34,689 bases of DNA from Thiorhodococcus mannitoliphagus. GTDB lineage: Bacteria > Pseudomonadota > Gammaproteobacteria > Chromatiales > Chromatiaceae. Location of the stretch: assembly GCF_010915725.1 (NCBI RefSeq), contig NZ_JAAIJR010000054.1, forward strand, positions 1 through 34,689, written 5' to 3'. The translations under genes and the position numbers were made by a program. The notes under the pieces were generated by a model. The model searched no databases and was not told the DNA's origin. It saw only the letters and a list, made by a program, of their open reading frames with translations. Numbering within the stretch: the stretch's first letter is position 1; each line of letters starts with the position of its first letter. This document shows, piece after piece, positions 6,714-15,274 of the stretch.

Positions 6714-9700
6714 TCATTCGACGTCCAGGAAATGATTGGTCTTGCGCTTCGACGCTGTCGCCTCTTCGCCTTGGCCCGCACCCTTTGGTAACGCGGGCGC
6801 CCCTCGGGTCACGAGCGGCTCCCAGCCCATGCGTGTCAGCTCCGGCGCGCCCCAAGGCCCGCTGATCTTGTACTCGTAGCGAGCCAAGCGGTTGATGGGA
6901 TTGCCCGCAACCTGATCGACGAGGTAGACGGCAGCACCCACGACCGGCCCACCCGCGACCGCGCTGGCCAGTGCGACGCTGGAGCCTAGATTGGGCTCCA
7001 CCGTCACGGTCTGATCGAAGCGCTCCAAGCGCAGGTCTGTCGAGCCCGCGACCATGACCTTGCCCGCCGACCCGTCGATGACGAAGTCCTCGAAGCTGGC
7101 CCTCCCTTGTCCGATAGCGACCTTACCCGCGACCTGCTCGAAGGCGAATCCCTGACCGTAGAGATCGCTGAAGTCCAGCGACAGCCGGCGGCCCAGGGCG
7201 CTGAAGTTCAAGAAACCGAGCAAGCGGCCGACGCCTGGCTCGACCTCGAGAAAACGCCCCGCCCCAACCTTGAGGTCGATGGCCCCCTCCGCGCGCGGCA
7301 GCGCGAAATCCGTCAACCCGCCAGGCCATGCCAATGCCACCTGGGCAGAGGCGTCGGCGGCCTCCAGGACACGCTGCCCGCTAAGCTCGGTCAGCAGACG
7401 CCCGAGTTCCTGGGTCTCGATCACGAGATCCAGGCGACTACCGCCGGGCTCAGCCCCTTGGTCCCAACCGCCCTCCCCCCGCACCGAGAGCAGTCCGGGC
7501 CCGGAAAGATGAATCTTCGGGATACTCAGGCGCGACGGCTGATTGCGCAAACTGAGATCGAGCGCGCCCAAGAGGACGTCCCCCCAACGCAGCTCCGTGA
7601 CACGCAGATCCAGCGCGGGCAGTTTGCTCATGCTCGCAGGCGCGGCCTCGTCGGACGCTTGCGCCGCCTTGCGCAGTGCATCGAGATCCAAGTGCTGGAA
7701 ATTCAACCCCAAGGGGCGCGCATCCCCCTTTGGAGGGACAGAGATGCTCCCGGCAAGCGCCGCCGCATGCACACCTACCTGCCAACCATCGCGGTCCGGA
7801 TCCAGCTCGAGGCGCACGTCCTCGAGCCTCATGCGACCGAATCCAAGCTCATCCGCCTTGAGGTCCAGGTGGAGGGGGACGCCCACGGCCGCGGCCCCCT
7901 GATCGACCTCATTGGCCTCCAGCCAGCCGAGCCAAGCGTCCAGGTCCAACCGGGTCAGCACACCTTCGAGCAGCAGGTCAGGCGACTCCGGCTGCGCAGC
8001 CGGCCCTTCGCCCAAACGGAGTCGGCCTCCCGCGAAGCGATTCCGCGGAGCCGTCAGATCGAAGCTGAGATTGCCGGCCAGATCGCCCAAGTGCCCGGCG
8101 AGCGTCAGTGAGCGATCTGGAATCAAGGCGCCCTCGACATCGAGTTCGCGCGCCGCCTTGGCGGTCTTCCCGAGCGGCTCGGGCAGATTCAGGGCCACGC
8201 CGCGAAGCTCGGAAGACAGCCGAAAGTCCAGCGGCAGATTCGGCTTGCTGACATCGCGGTTGTGGAAATCGACCCTGAGCAGCCAGTCGAATTGGCCGTC
8301 GACAAGCCGCCATAGGTCTGACGGAAAACGCTGGGCGAGCGACTTGACCGAAGACTGGGCGCGTGCCTCGATGCGTGTGAGGGAGGTCTCCGGATCGCCA
8401 CTCCCCTGGGTGCCAATCCCGAGCTTCAGCGAACGCCCGAAAAGCTTTGCGCCAACCGACTCAGCGCTGAGGCCGCGCTCGTTGAAGCTGACCTCGCCGC
8501 TGAGATCGGTCAACTCGAGCGGTGTATCGGCAATTGCCAGGGTCGCCGGCCCGGGCCAGTCCAAACGGCCCTCGACACCCATTTGACGGCCTGGCAGGAA
8601 GGGTAAATCGATATCCATGGCAAGCCGCGACTCACCCGTGACCTCCAACACCTTGGCAAGGCTTCCGAGATCGGCCGCGAGCGGGCTTTCGCTCAGGACA
8701 CGCCGACCATCCTCGAAGGGTCCCTGTGCCACGCCGTGGATGCGCATCGACTCGACATCCCAGAGTTCCGGGATGTGGGCACGCCCGTCGAAGAGGTCGC
8801 TGTCATAGATCCGGCCATGATCGACGCGGATGCTCAGGCCCTGGTTGAATAAGCGCAGCGATCCCTCGGCCGATTCGATCGCCGGCCAGCCGTCCTGATA
8901 GTCGAGCAGCAGATCCTCGAACTGCAGCAAGAGTTCGAAGCGCCCCTGATTCGCGCGGAAAGGATAGTCGGCGAGTCTGCCGCGAAAAATGGCGTCGCCC
9001 TGAGTGACACGGCCCCCGCGAATCGCCTGCTCGAGCCAAGTCACCAGCTCCGGCACCAGAATACCGACGGGAAGGTAGCGACGCGTCTGACTGGCATCCG
9101 CGTCCTGGAAACTGGCACGCAGATCGAGGAAGGGACTGGCGCCGTCATCTGGCAGATCCATGCTGAACTGTGCACGGCCGCTCAAGTCGCGGGTCGCCAA
9201 GTCGATATCCCGTGCTTCCAAGTGCCAGCCAGCGTCTTCATCGTGACGCCAGGCGAGCTGCCCGCCGAGGCGGTTTAGGGGAATGGGGAGCGTGAAGATG
9301 GGATTCAGATCCAAGTTCATCTGTCCTGAGGCGAGCCGAATCTCGCCGCCGCCTTCGTCTGCGGTCACTGTCGCATGCAGTCCCTCGAAGCCCGGGATGT
9401 CGCCTGCTTGATCCAGGCCCAGATCGACCAGCTCGGTCGCCAGCCGCCAGCGCCATGACGCGGTCTGCTTCGCGTCGCGCCCGGGCGCGATGCCAAGGGC
9501 CAGGTCGCGCGCCACGCCGCGCGGGCCGCGCGCGATCAGCTCACGCACCGGATCGGCCAACGCCCAAGGCAGGGATGCGGCGGCTCGCGCCAGGTCGGCC
9601 AGATCCAGCTCCGCTGCCGTCGCGCCCAGCCCGGCGAGTCGGCCGTCAGCCGTCAGCCGCGCGTCGATGTTCAGGTCTGAAAGCGCGGCGCCCTGCAACT

Positions 9701-10739
9701 CGGCGTCGATCACGGCCAGCTGCAGCTGCCAGCCCGGCGCCTGCTGGCGCACCCGAGCCCAAGCCCGCAACCGACCCAGCGAAAGAGGCTCCGAGCCGGA
9801 GCCAGTCGCCTCATCACCGAGCAGACCAGGCGGCAATCCCGCGCTCAAGCCCGACAGATCGACGCTGACTAGGCCCCGGCCCAGCTGTCCATCCTTCAGC
9901 TGCAGCCAGGACTCCAGGGCGAGACGCTGGGTTTTCAGGGGACCAAGCCCGAGCCGGTGCCCTGATGTCAGCAAGCCGGCGTCCGCGACCTTCAGCTTGG
10001 CATAGACCCGTCCACTCCAGGACCAAGGATCGGTTGGCGGCCCGTCGAGAGACGCCAGCACCTGAATGCGATCCCCGTCGAGCATAGCCGCCTCCGCCGC
10101 TACGGAAGGCTCTGCACTCGCGGAGAGGACGGGATCCGGCGGCACCAGACGACCACTCAAGCTCAGGGCGTGACTGCGCTCAGAATTTTCGAGACTCAGC
10201 TGCAGCTCGACCAGACGCATCACCTTGCCGGCCAGCGGATGGTCGACATAGAGGATCTCGCTCTCCACCAGGTTCAGGCGCCCTTGGTGCAGGAAGAGTT
10301 CCAGTGCCCTGGGATCGTCGCTGCGCAGCCGGCCCAAGCCGAGGATGCGCCAGCGCCCGTCTTCCAAGTGCTCGACGACCAGGCGCGCTCCGACCAGGGT
10401 GAAGGCATTGAACTGCGGCGTCCGGCTCCGCAAGGTCGCAGGCAGATTCAAGTCCAGCTCCATGGCCTTGAGGCTCAGCGCCACCTCCCCGTCGTCGGGC
10501 TTGGACAGCCGCACGCGCTCGAGCGTCAGCCGCGGCGCAAAACCGCTCGTGCTCAAGCGCATGGAGCCGATGGCGACCTGGTAGCCGAGTCGCTCACTCA
10601 GGAGCTGCGCGACCTCATCGCGATACTCATTGGCCAGGGGCTGCACCAGCGTCAGCAGGCTGACCAAGAGCGCCGCGAGGACGAGGACGACGAAACCGAG
10701 TCGGAAGCTGTGCGCCGAGAGGCGTTTCAGAAGGAGCAT
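6714..10739 (-). CDS. yhdP: YhdP family AsmA-like envelope protein
   Basis: Very large inner-membrane-anchored AsmA-like protein. In E. coli YhdP, with TamB and YdbH, is implicated in moving phospholipids from the inner to the outer membrane. The 1341-residue product has one N-terminal transmembrane helix (about 14-36, FRLGFVVLVLAALLVSLLTL) and a long periplasmic part of beta-rich AsmA/DUF3971 character, with FDGRAHIPELWDVESMRIHGVAQG mid-protein and the AsmA-like C-terminal segment around residues 1190-1290. E. coli YhdP has 1266 residues. The neighbourhood maf-rng-yhdP is the conserved gammaproteobacterial order and supports the name. It is separated from rng by 275 bp containing a miniature element, and from nit by 669 bp of repeats. 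Confidence 0.92.
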   Translation of the reverse strand: MLLLKRLSAHSFRLGFVVLVLAALLVSLLTLVQPLANEYRDEVAQLLSERLGYQVAIGSMRLSTSGFAPRLTLERVRLSKPDDGEVALSLKAMELDLNLPATLRSRTPQFNAFTLVGARLVVEHLEDGRWRILGLGRLRSDDPRALELFLHQGRLNLVESEILYVDHPLAGKVMRLVELQLSLENSERSHALSLSGRLVPPDPVLSASAEPSVAAEAAMLDGDRIQVLASLDGPPTDPWSWSGRVYAKLKVADAGLLTSGHRLGLGPLKTQRLALESWLQLKDGQLGRGLVSVDLSGLSAGLPPGLLGDEATGSGSEPLSLGRLRAWARVRQQAPGWQLQLAVIDAELQGAALSDLNIDARLTADGRLAGLGATAAELDLADLARAAASLPWALADPVRELIARGPRGVARDLALGIAPGRDAKQTASWRWRLATELVDLGLDQAGDIPGFEGLHATVTADEGGGEIRLASGQMNLDLNPIFTLPIPLNRLGGQLAWRHDEDAGWHLEARDIDLATRDLSGRAQFSMDLPDDGASPFLDLRASFQDADASQTRRYLPVGILVPELVTWLEQAIRGGRVTQGDAIFRGRLADYPFRANQGRFELLLQFEDLLLDYQDGWPAIESAEGSLRLFNQGLSIRVDHGRIYDSDLFDGRAHIPELWDVESMRIHGVAQGPFEDGRRVLSESPLAADLGSLAKVLEVTGESRLAMDIDLPFLPGRQMGVEGRLDWPGPATLAIADTPLELTDLSGEVSFNERGLSAESVGAKLFGRSLKLGIGTQGSGDPETSLTRIEARAQSSVKSLAQRFPSDLWRLVDGQFDWLLRVDFHNRDVSKPNLPLDFRLSSELRGVALNLPEPLGKTAKAARELDVEGALIPDRSLTLAGHLGDLAGNLSFDLTAPRNRFAGGRLRLGEGPAAQPESPDLLLEGVLTRLDLDAWLGWLEANEVDQGAAAVGVPLHLDLKADELGFGRMRLEDVRLELDPDRDGWQVGVHAAALAGSISVPPKGDARPLGLNFQHLDLDALRKAAQASDEAAPASMSKLPALDLRVTELRWGDVLLGALDLSLRNQPSRLSIPKIHLSGPGLLSVRGEGGWDQGAEPGGSRLDLVIETQELGRLLTELSGQRVLEAADASAQVALAWPGGLTDFALPRAEGAIDLKVGAGRFLEVEPGVGRLLGFLNFSALGRRLSLDFSDLYGQGFAFEQVAGKVAIGQGRASFEDFVIDGSAGKVMVAGSTDLRLERFDQTVTVEPNLGSSVALASAVAGGPVVGAAVYLVDQVAGNPINRLARYEYKISGPWGAPELTRMGWEPLVTRGAPALPKGAGQGEEATASKRKTNHFLDVE

Positions 10740-10763
10740 GGGATCGAGGTACTTGGCTCTTAG

Positions 10764-10873
10764 AGGCTGTCTGACAAACCTCGTAGAGGCGACTCTAGTC
10801 GCCCTTAAACACTGGCGAGAGGGCGAATGAATTCGCCCCTACAGCTCGGGCGATTGCGATATTCAGACAGCCT
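10764..10873 (+). mobile_element. 110-bp miniature element (family M2), flanked by CTTAG
   Basis: Terminal inverted repeats AGGCTGTCTGA and TCAGACAGCCT enclose 88 bases, with CTTAG on each side (10759-10763 and 10874-10878) as an apparent target duplication. Inside are palindromes around GGCGACT...AGTCGCC and GGCGAATGAATTCGCC. The reverse complement is closely similar to 14693-14808. It sits between rng and yhdP, in the leader of yhdP. Confidence 0.75.
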
Positions 10874-10887
10874 CTTAGCCACGAAAG

Positions 10888-10915
10888 CCCGCCATTGTCG
10901 ACGATGACGGGCGGG
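10888..10915 (-). terminator. Possible weak terminator after rng
   Basis: Stem CCCGCC/GGCGGG with a 16-base loop, about 100 bases beyond the rng stop. On the minus strand it is followed by CTTTCG, which is only a short pyrimidine run. It could instead be an incidental palindrome. Confidence 0.25.
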
Positions 10916-11014
10916 ATCGAAAACCTCTAACTCAGGATGTGCCGCTGACGCTGGGCAAGAACAAGGTCGGTGGGATTGAAACAGCGGGGAGCGTTGGCGT
11001 TCCAGGCATTGCGA

Positions 11015-12469
11015 TCAGATCAGCACCACGTCGTACTGCTCTTGCGGATAAAGGGCTTCGGCCTGCAGGCGGATGGGGCGACCGATGAACTCCTCGAGTT
11101 CGGCCAGATGGGCCGATTCCTCGTCGATCAGGCGGTCGATCACCTCTTGCGAGGCGAGCACCAGCAAGGTCTCCACCTCGAACTGGCGGGACTCGCGCAG
11201 GATCTCGCGGAAGATCTCGTAGCAGGTCGTCTCGGCGGTCTTGATGGAGCCGCGCCCGCCGCAGCAGGGACAGGGCTCGCACAGCACGTGCTCTAGGGAT
11301 TCGCGGGTGCGCTTGCGGGTCATCTCGACCAGCCCCAACGAGGAGACCTCGGTGATGTGGGTCTTGGCGTGGTCGCGCGCGAGACATTTCTCGAGGGCAC
11401 GCAGCACCTGACGCTTGTGCTCGTCCTCGGTCATGTCGATGAAATCGATGATGATGATGCCGCCGAGGTTGCGCAGACGCAGCTGTCGGCAAATGGCCTG
11501 GGCCGCCTCGAGATTGGTCTTGAAGATGGTCTCCTCGAGGTTGCGATGCCCGACGAAGGCGCCCGTGTTGACGTCGATGGTGGTCATGGCCTCGGTCTGG
11601 TCGATCACCAAATGACCGCCGGACTTGAGGCTGACCTTGCGCTGGAGCGCCTTCTTGATCTCGTCCTCGACGCCGTAGAGGTCGAAGAGTGGTCGCTCGC
11701 CCTGGTAATACTCGATCCGGCCGCGGATCTCCGGGATGTACTTGGAGGAGAAGTGCACCGCCTTGTCGACCGTGGCGCGCGAGTCGATCCGAATCCGCTC
11801 GACCTCGGGCGTCACTAGATCGCGCAGCGCGCGCAGGGCGAGCTGCAGATCGTCATGGATGAGATCGACGCTGCTCACCACGGCGCAGCGATCCTTCACG
11901 CCTAACCACAGCTTGGACAGAAAGGCGATGTCCTTCAGCAGCGCCTCTTCGGAAACCCCCTCGGCGGCGGTCCGAGCGATGAAGCCGCCCCCTCCCTCGT
12001 GCTCCTCGACATAGTGCTGCAGGATCTCGCGCAGACGGCGACGCTCCTCTTCGTCCTCGATCTTCTGGGAAACACCGGTGCTGCCCAGCGCGGGCATGCA
12101 GACCAGATAGCGCGAGGCGATGGAGATATTGGTCGTGAGACGCGCGCCCTTGGTCCCGAGCGGGTCCTTAACCACCTGGACCACGATCATATCGCCCTCG
12201 TGGACCAGCTCGTGGATCTGCTCTCCGCGCGGCTCGCCCTGGGGTCCGATGATGTCCGAGGCATGCAAGAAGGCGGCACGCTCGAGCCCGATGTCGACGA
12301 AGGCGGCTTGCATGCCCGGAAGCACGCGGCAGATGCGCCCCTTGTAGATGTTGCCGACCAGGCCGCAGCGCTCGGCGCGCTCGATGATAATCTCCTGCAC
12401 CACGCCGTTCTCGACCACAGCGACCCGTGTCTCGGGGGGCGTTACATTGATTAGGATCTCTTCGCTCAC
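11015..12469 (-). CDS. rng: Ribonuclease G
   Basis: Endoribonuclease of the RNase E/G family that matures 16S rRNA 5' ends and takes part in mRNA decay. The 484-residue length fits (E. coli 489). An S1 RNA-binding domain covers about 35-125 (GLVGNIYKGRICRVLPGMQAAFVDIG). Catalytic metal aspartates are D299 in TTIDVNTG and D342 in IIIIDFIDM. A zinc-link motif CEPCPCCGGRG lies at 397-407. The start is GTG at 12467-12469, reading into SEEILINVTPPETRVAVV, the usual family N-terminus; no in-frame ATG is nearby. The gene lies between maf and yhdP in the conserved gammaproteobacterial order. Confidence 0.96.
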   Translation of the reverse strand: MSEEILINVTPPETRVAVVENGVVQEIIIERAERCGLVGNIYKGRICRVLPGMQAAFVDIGLERAAFLHASDIIGPQGEPRGEQIHELVHEGDMIVVQVVKDPLGTKGARLTTNISIASRYLVCMPALGSTGVSQKIEDEEERRRLREILQHYVEEHEGGGGFIARTAAEGVSEEALLKDIAFLSKLWLGVKDRCAVVSSVDLIHDDLQLALRALRDLVTPEVERIRIDSRATVDKAVHFSSKYIPEIRGRIEYYQGERPLFDLYGVEDEIKKALQRKVSLKSGGHLVIDQTEAMTTIDVNTGAFVGHRNLEETIFKTNLEAAQAICRQLRLRNLGGIIIIDFIDMTEDEHKRQVLRALEKCLARDHAKTHITEVSSLGLVEMTRKRTRESLEHVLCEPCPCCGGRGSIKTAETTCYEIFREILRESRQFEVETLLVLASQEVIDRLIDEESAHLAELEEFIGRPIRLQAEALYPQEQYDVVLI

Positions 12470-12658
12470 AAGATCATGGACCCGCTAGTTGACTGTAGAG
12501 TTTCCGAGCGCGCAGCGCGGATGAAGCAGCTTTCAGCGATGCGACCCTGAGCCGCTGAAAGGCTTGCCGAGGCATTCACCGGCTGAGTGAGGCGCGCCAC
12601 ATCGAATCGATTTCCCCGAACAAGGCCCAATATCGGCCGCCGATCACTGATGGTTCTC

Positions 12659-13297
12659 TCAGGCACCCGCTTCGCCGACCGCGATCAGGCCGATACCCGC
12701 CCGCTCGAGCAGTTGCCCCGTCTCGCAGAGTGGCAGCCCCATGACACCCGAGTAGCTGCCGCGCAAGTGCGTGACGAAGAGCGCGCCAAGACCCTGGATC
12801 GCATAGCCGCCCGCCTTGTCGCAGGGCTCCCCGGTTTGCCAGTAGCGGCGCATCTCGGCTTCGGAAATGGGCCTGAAGCTGACCTGGCTCTCGCTGACCA
12901 CCGAGCGCATCGCCTGACCGACGGCCAGACAGACTCCAGTCAGCACCCGATGCGTGCTCCCGGAGAGGGCGCGCAGCATGGCCAGGGCCTCGGCTTCGTC
13001 GCGCGGCTTGCCTAGGATCCGATCGCCCGAGACCACGGCGGTATCAGCGGCCAGCACCGGAAGCGCTGCGGCTGAGCCGAGCGCGGAAGCTGCGGCCCGC
13101 GCCTTGTCCAGCGCGACCCGGCTGACATAGTCCCGCGGCGACTCTCCCTGACGTGGCGTCTCGTCGGTGTCCGCCGGGGCAAGCGCGAAGCGAATTCCGA
13201 TCTGCGCCAGAAGCTCGGCCCGTCGAGGCGACCGGGATGCCAGGTAGATCTGAGGGTCAGCGTCGCCCGTTCTCGTAGATCCCATTCTCTTCAACAT
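12659..13297 (-). CDS. maf: Maf/YhdE nucleoside triphosphate pyrophosphatase
   Basis: Hydrolyses dTTP, UTP and modified pyrimidine triphosphates to monophosphates (housecleaning; also linked to septum inhibition). Family motifs: IYLASRSPRRAELLAQIG near the N-terminus, KARA, LAADTAV, GKPRDEAEA, THRVLTGV and DKAGGYAIQGLG. The last motif places it in the YhdE (dTTP/UTP) rather than the YceF subgroup. Two ATGs are close, at 13297 and 13285; the latter has AAGAGA immediately upstream. I list the longer form (212 residues), and 208 is equally possible. A frame continuing upstream to 13534 overlaps rlmH and is not credible. It lies 35-47 bp downstream of rlmH on the same strand. Confidence 0.93.
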   Translation of the reverse strand: MLKRMGSTRTGDADPQIYLASRSPRRAELLAQIGIRFALAPADTDETPRQGESPRDYVSRVALDKARAAASALGSAAALPVLAADTAVVSGDRILGKPRDEAEALAMLRALSGSTHRVLTGVCLAVGQAMRSVVSESQVSFRPISEAEMRRYWQTGEPCDKAGGYAIQGLGALFVTHLRGSYSGVMGLPLCETGQLLERAGIGLIAVGEAGA

Positions 13298-13332
13298 CCA
13301 AAGACGAACAACCGCAGCCAGCCCGCCGGGGC

Positions 13333-13806
13333 TCAGCCACCACGATGATAGGGGTGCCCCCGAGTCAGACTCCAGGCGCGATAGACCTGCTCGGCGAGGA
13401 TCACGCGCACCAATGGATGCGGAAAGGTCAGCGGCGACAGCGACCAGCGACGCTCGCAGCGCGCGAGACAATCCGCCGCCAATCCATCTGCGCCACCGAC
13501 GAGCAAGGCTCGGTCGCGACCATCGCCCATCCACTGCTCGAGTTCTGCGGCCAGCATCTCCGTGCTCCAGGTCTTGCCGCGCTCGTCAAGCGCAACCACT
13601 GCCGCGCCCTTGGGGATCGCCTTGAGAATGCGGCGACCCTCTTCCTCGCGGGCTTGGGCAACCGACGTCGACTTGGCGCGACGTACGGGGTCGATCTCAA
13701 CCAGCGTCAAGGTGCATTCCGGGGGCAAACGCTTGGCATACTCCTGATATCCCTGCTCGACCCAGCTCGGCATTCGCCGTCCAACGCTGATGAGATGAAT
13801 GCGCAA
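13333..13806 (-). CDS. rlmH: RlmH, 23S rRNA pseudouridine-1915 N3-methyltransferase
   Basis: SPOUT-class methyltransferase that methylates pseudouridine 1915 in helix 69 of 23S rRNA on the assembled 70S ribosome. At 157 residues it matches the family (E. coli 155). The SAM-binding knot is seen as LLVGGADGL, and the C-terminus has LSPLTFPHPLVRVILAEQVYRAW ending HPYHRGG. E. coli has GGPEG where this protein has GGADG. The start is TTG at 13804-13806, read into RIHLISVGRRMPSWV; the next ATG is inside the conserved N-terminus. rsfS and nadD, which often precede rlmH, are absent; the next gene upstream is the divergent tatA. Confidence 0.95.
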   Translation of the reverse strand: MRIHLISVGRRMPSWVEQGYQEYAKRLPPECTLTLVEIDPVRRAKSTSVAQAREEEGRRILKAIPKGAAVVALDERGKTWSTEMLAAELEQWMGDGRDRALLVGGADGLAADCLARCERRWSLSPLTFPHPLVRVILAEQVYRAWSLTRGHPYHRGG

Positions 13807-14068
13807 GGCTCTGCCCCGAGAGTCCCGAAAGGCCCGGCATCATCGCCCATATCGTCATCCGACGTAAACGCCCGCTCGCCTCGGTGGTCGCGCGCGCAGG
13901 CCGAATCAAGTCGCTTTCGGGGTCATCGCGCTTCGGTTATGATCAGAAATTCGCGCCTCCCCGGACAGCAATGCGTATCGGCCCTGCTCGCGAAGCAGGG
14001 GCAGCCAGCGCGCTGGGCCGGGCAGGATCAAGCGACCTACGAATAACGACATCTAGACGGAGACACCC
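13807..14068. promoter_or_regulatory. Divergent promoter region, rlmH and tatA
   Basis: 262 bp between the rlmH and tatA starts, so it must carry promoters in both directions. For tatA, TATGAT at 13938-13943 is a good -10 match with a poor -35 (TTTCGG, 13915-13920, 17-bp spacer). GGAG lies six bases before the tatA ATG as a ribosome binding site. No regulator site is recognised. Confidence 0.3.
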
Positions 14069-14335
14069 ATGGGAGTCGGCGGCATCAGCATCTGGCAGCT
14101 TTTGATCATCCTCGTGATCGTTCTGCTGCTATTCGGCACCAAGCGATTGAAAGGCATCGGCTCGGATCTCGGCGAGGCCATTCGCGGCTTCCGCAGCTCG
14201 ATGGCAAATTCAGACAAGGACGAGGACGCATCCGGCGAGCCGACCCCATTAGGCCGCGCCGATGCACAGCGCAGCGGCGGAACCGATGCCCCCGCGCAAG
14301 GGGCGAAGCAAGAAAGCACCAAGACATCTGACTGA
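14069..14335 (+). CDS. tatA: Sec-independent translocase subunit TatA
   Basis: Forms the oligomeric channel of the twin-arginine translocase, which exports folded proteins across the inner membrane. The 88-residue product has a short N-terminal transmembrane helix (about 8-22, IWQLLIILVIVLLLF), the FGTKRLKGIG hinge, an amphipathic helix (about 28-45) and a polar, disordered tail. SIWQLLI and GTKRL are typical of TatA rather than TatB. GGAG lies six bases before the ATG. tatB follows after 18 bp. Confidence 0.95.
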   Translation: MGVGGISIWQLLIILVIVLLLFGTKRLKGIGSDLGEAIRGFRSSMANSDKDEDASGEPTPLGRADAQRSGGTDAPAQGAKQESTKTSD

Positions 14336-14353
14336 GCGGAGCCCGCCTAAGCC

Positions 14354-14692
14354 ATGTTCGACGTTGGCTTCCAAGAGCTGCTGCTGATCGGGGTGGTTGC
14401 GCTCATCGTGGTCGGCCCCGAGCGACTGCCGAAGCTCGCCCGCACGGCCGGCATGTGGGTCGGGCGGGCACGCAGAACACTCTCCAGCGTCAAGCAGGAG
14501 ATCGATCGCGAACTCAAGGCGGAGGAACTCAAGCAGGTCCTCGAGCGCCAGTCGCTCGCAAATCCTCTCGACACCATCCTCGAAGAGACACCGCAGAAGG
14601 TCGGCCAGTCCTCGACGCAGGCCACCGAGACCCAGGGCAAACCCGCAGTCCAATCGCCCTCGGCGGGAGCGGATCCCCGGCGCACGCCCTGA
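14354..14692 (+). CDS. tatB: Sec-independent translocase subunit TatB
   Basis: TatB forms the twin-arginine signal receptor complex with TatC. The 112-residue product begins MFDVGFQELLLIGVVALIVVGPERLPKLAR, with E8 in the helix and the VGPERLP motif of TatB, followed by an amphipathic helix and a coiled polar tail. The tail is short (E. coli TatB 171 residues), but many are about this size. The stop codon (TGA, 14690-14692) falls where the left end of a miniature element begins, so the last residues or the stop may have been reshaped by insertion. tatC, which normally follows, is absent here. Confidence 0.93.
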   Translation: MFDVGFQELLLIGVVALIVVGPERLPKLARTAGMWVGRARRTLSSVKQEIDRELKAEELKQVLERQSLANPLDTILEETPQKVGQSSTQATETQGKPAVQSPSAGADPRRTP

Positions 14693-14808
14693 GGGTCCCT
14701 CTGAATATTGCAATCGCCCGAGCTGCAAGGGGCGAATTCATTCGCCCTCCCGCCAGTGCCAAGGGCGACTAAAAAAGTCGCCCCGAGGTTTCTCAGACAG
14801 GCTCCTAG
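14693..14808 (-). mobile_element. Miniature element (family M2), second copy, after tatB
   Basis: Closely similar to the reverse complement of 10764-10873, including AATCGCCCGAGCTG and the palindrome GGGCGAATTCATTCGCCC. The right end is TCAGACAGGCTC followed by CTAG (14805-14808). The left end is degenerate, and CTGA (14689-14692), which contains the tatB stop, stands where CTAG would be expected. The right-end sequence read inward, GAGCCTGTCTGA, nearly matches the 168-bp element's GAGCCTGTCCGA, so a common transposase is plausible. Confidence 0.65.
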
Positions 14809-14910
14809 CAAGGGCCGCAGCGTCCGCTTGGCGCGAAGGCGATTTCCGTCAAAGCTCCCCCCTGAATCGTCTCGCGCCCCGCCTTCCGTGTCGCACCGGC
14901 GGTCACTTAG

Positions 14911-15007
14911 AAAGTGGCCATCAACACCTTCCCCCCTTTCGCAAAGGGGGGCTAGGGGGGATTTCGGGCCGGATCCTTCGCATCGGGAAACAATTAATGA
15001 GCGCTTT
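14911..15007 (+). mobile_element. Miniature element (family M3), copy 1, flanked by CTTAG
   Basis: Imperfect terminal inverted repeats (AAAGTGGCCATCAACA on the left; AAAGCGCTCATTAATT reading in from the right) are flanked by CTTAG at 14906-14910 and 15008-15012. Inside is a strong hairpin, CCCCCCTTT-CGC-AAAGGGGGG, then CTAGGGGGGATTTCGGG. A second copy lies at 24981-25079 and a half copy at 34456-34480. No ORF. Confidence 0.65.
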
Positions 15008-15097
15008 CTTAGCCCAGCGATGCTCCGTCAGAAGGCGAACCTCGATCCGACGCCAGCTGGCATGAGAATTTCCGCCAATCGCCTAAATCCTGTTATT

Positions 15098-15215
15098 CTA
15101 GTCAGGTAATTAGCGCTGCACGGAAAGTGGCGACCTGCTGAACCCATTCGGTCGATAAGGCTCAAAGGAAACACAGACAGCGCCGCACGAGCCAGGGAGT
15201 GAGCTTGTGCGGCGC
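15098..15215. promoter_or_regulatory. Leader of RND efflux operon: inverted repeat and hairpin
   Basis: CTAGTCAGGTAATTAG (15098-15113) is a near-palindrome, five-base arms with one mismatch, overlapping a TATTCT -10-like sequence (15094-15099). Further down, GCGCCGCAC (15180-15188) pairs perfectly with GTGCGGCGC (15207-15215), and three more pairs extend inside. The hairpin lies about 60 bases before the adaptor start. An operator and an attenuator-like hairpin are possible readings; neither is established. Confidence 0.3.
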
Positions 15216-15274
15216 GCTTGCGCGCCTCATATCCCAAGCGCTCCCGTCACGAACCCGAGAATGATAGCCGTACC

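Noticed and set aside
7107-8111. 334-residue frame antisense to yhdP
   Set aside because: Lies wholly within yhdP; Gln/Arg-rich shadow sequence.
10932-11492. 186-residue frame overlapping the end of rng
   Set aside because: Out of frame with the conserved catalytic and zinc-link region of rng; Arg/Pro-rich shadow.
13298-13534. N-terminal extension of maf
   Set aside because: Would overlap rlmH by about 200 bases and precede the conserved Maf start; treated as out-of-frame reading of rlmH.
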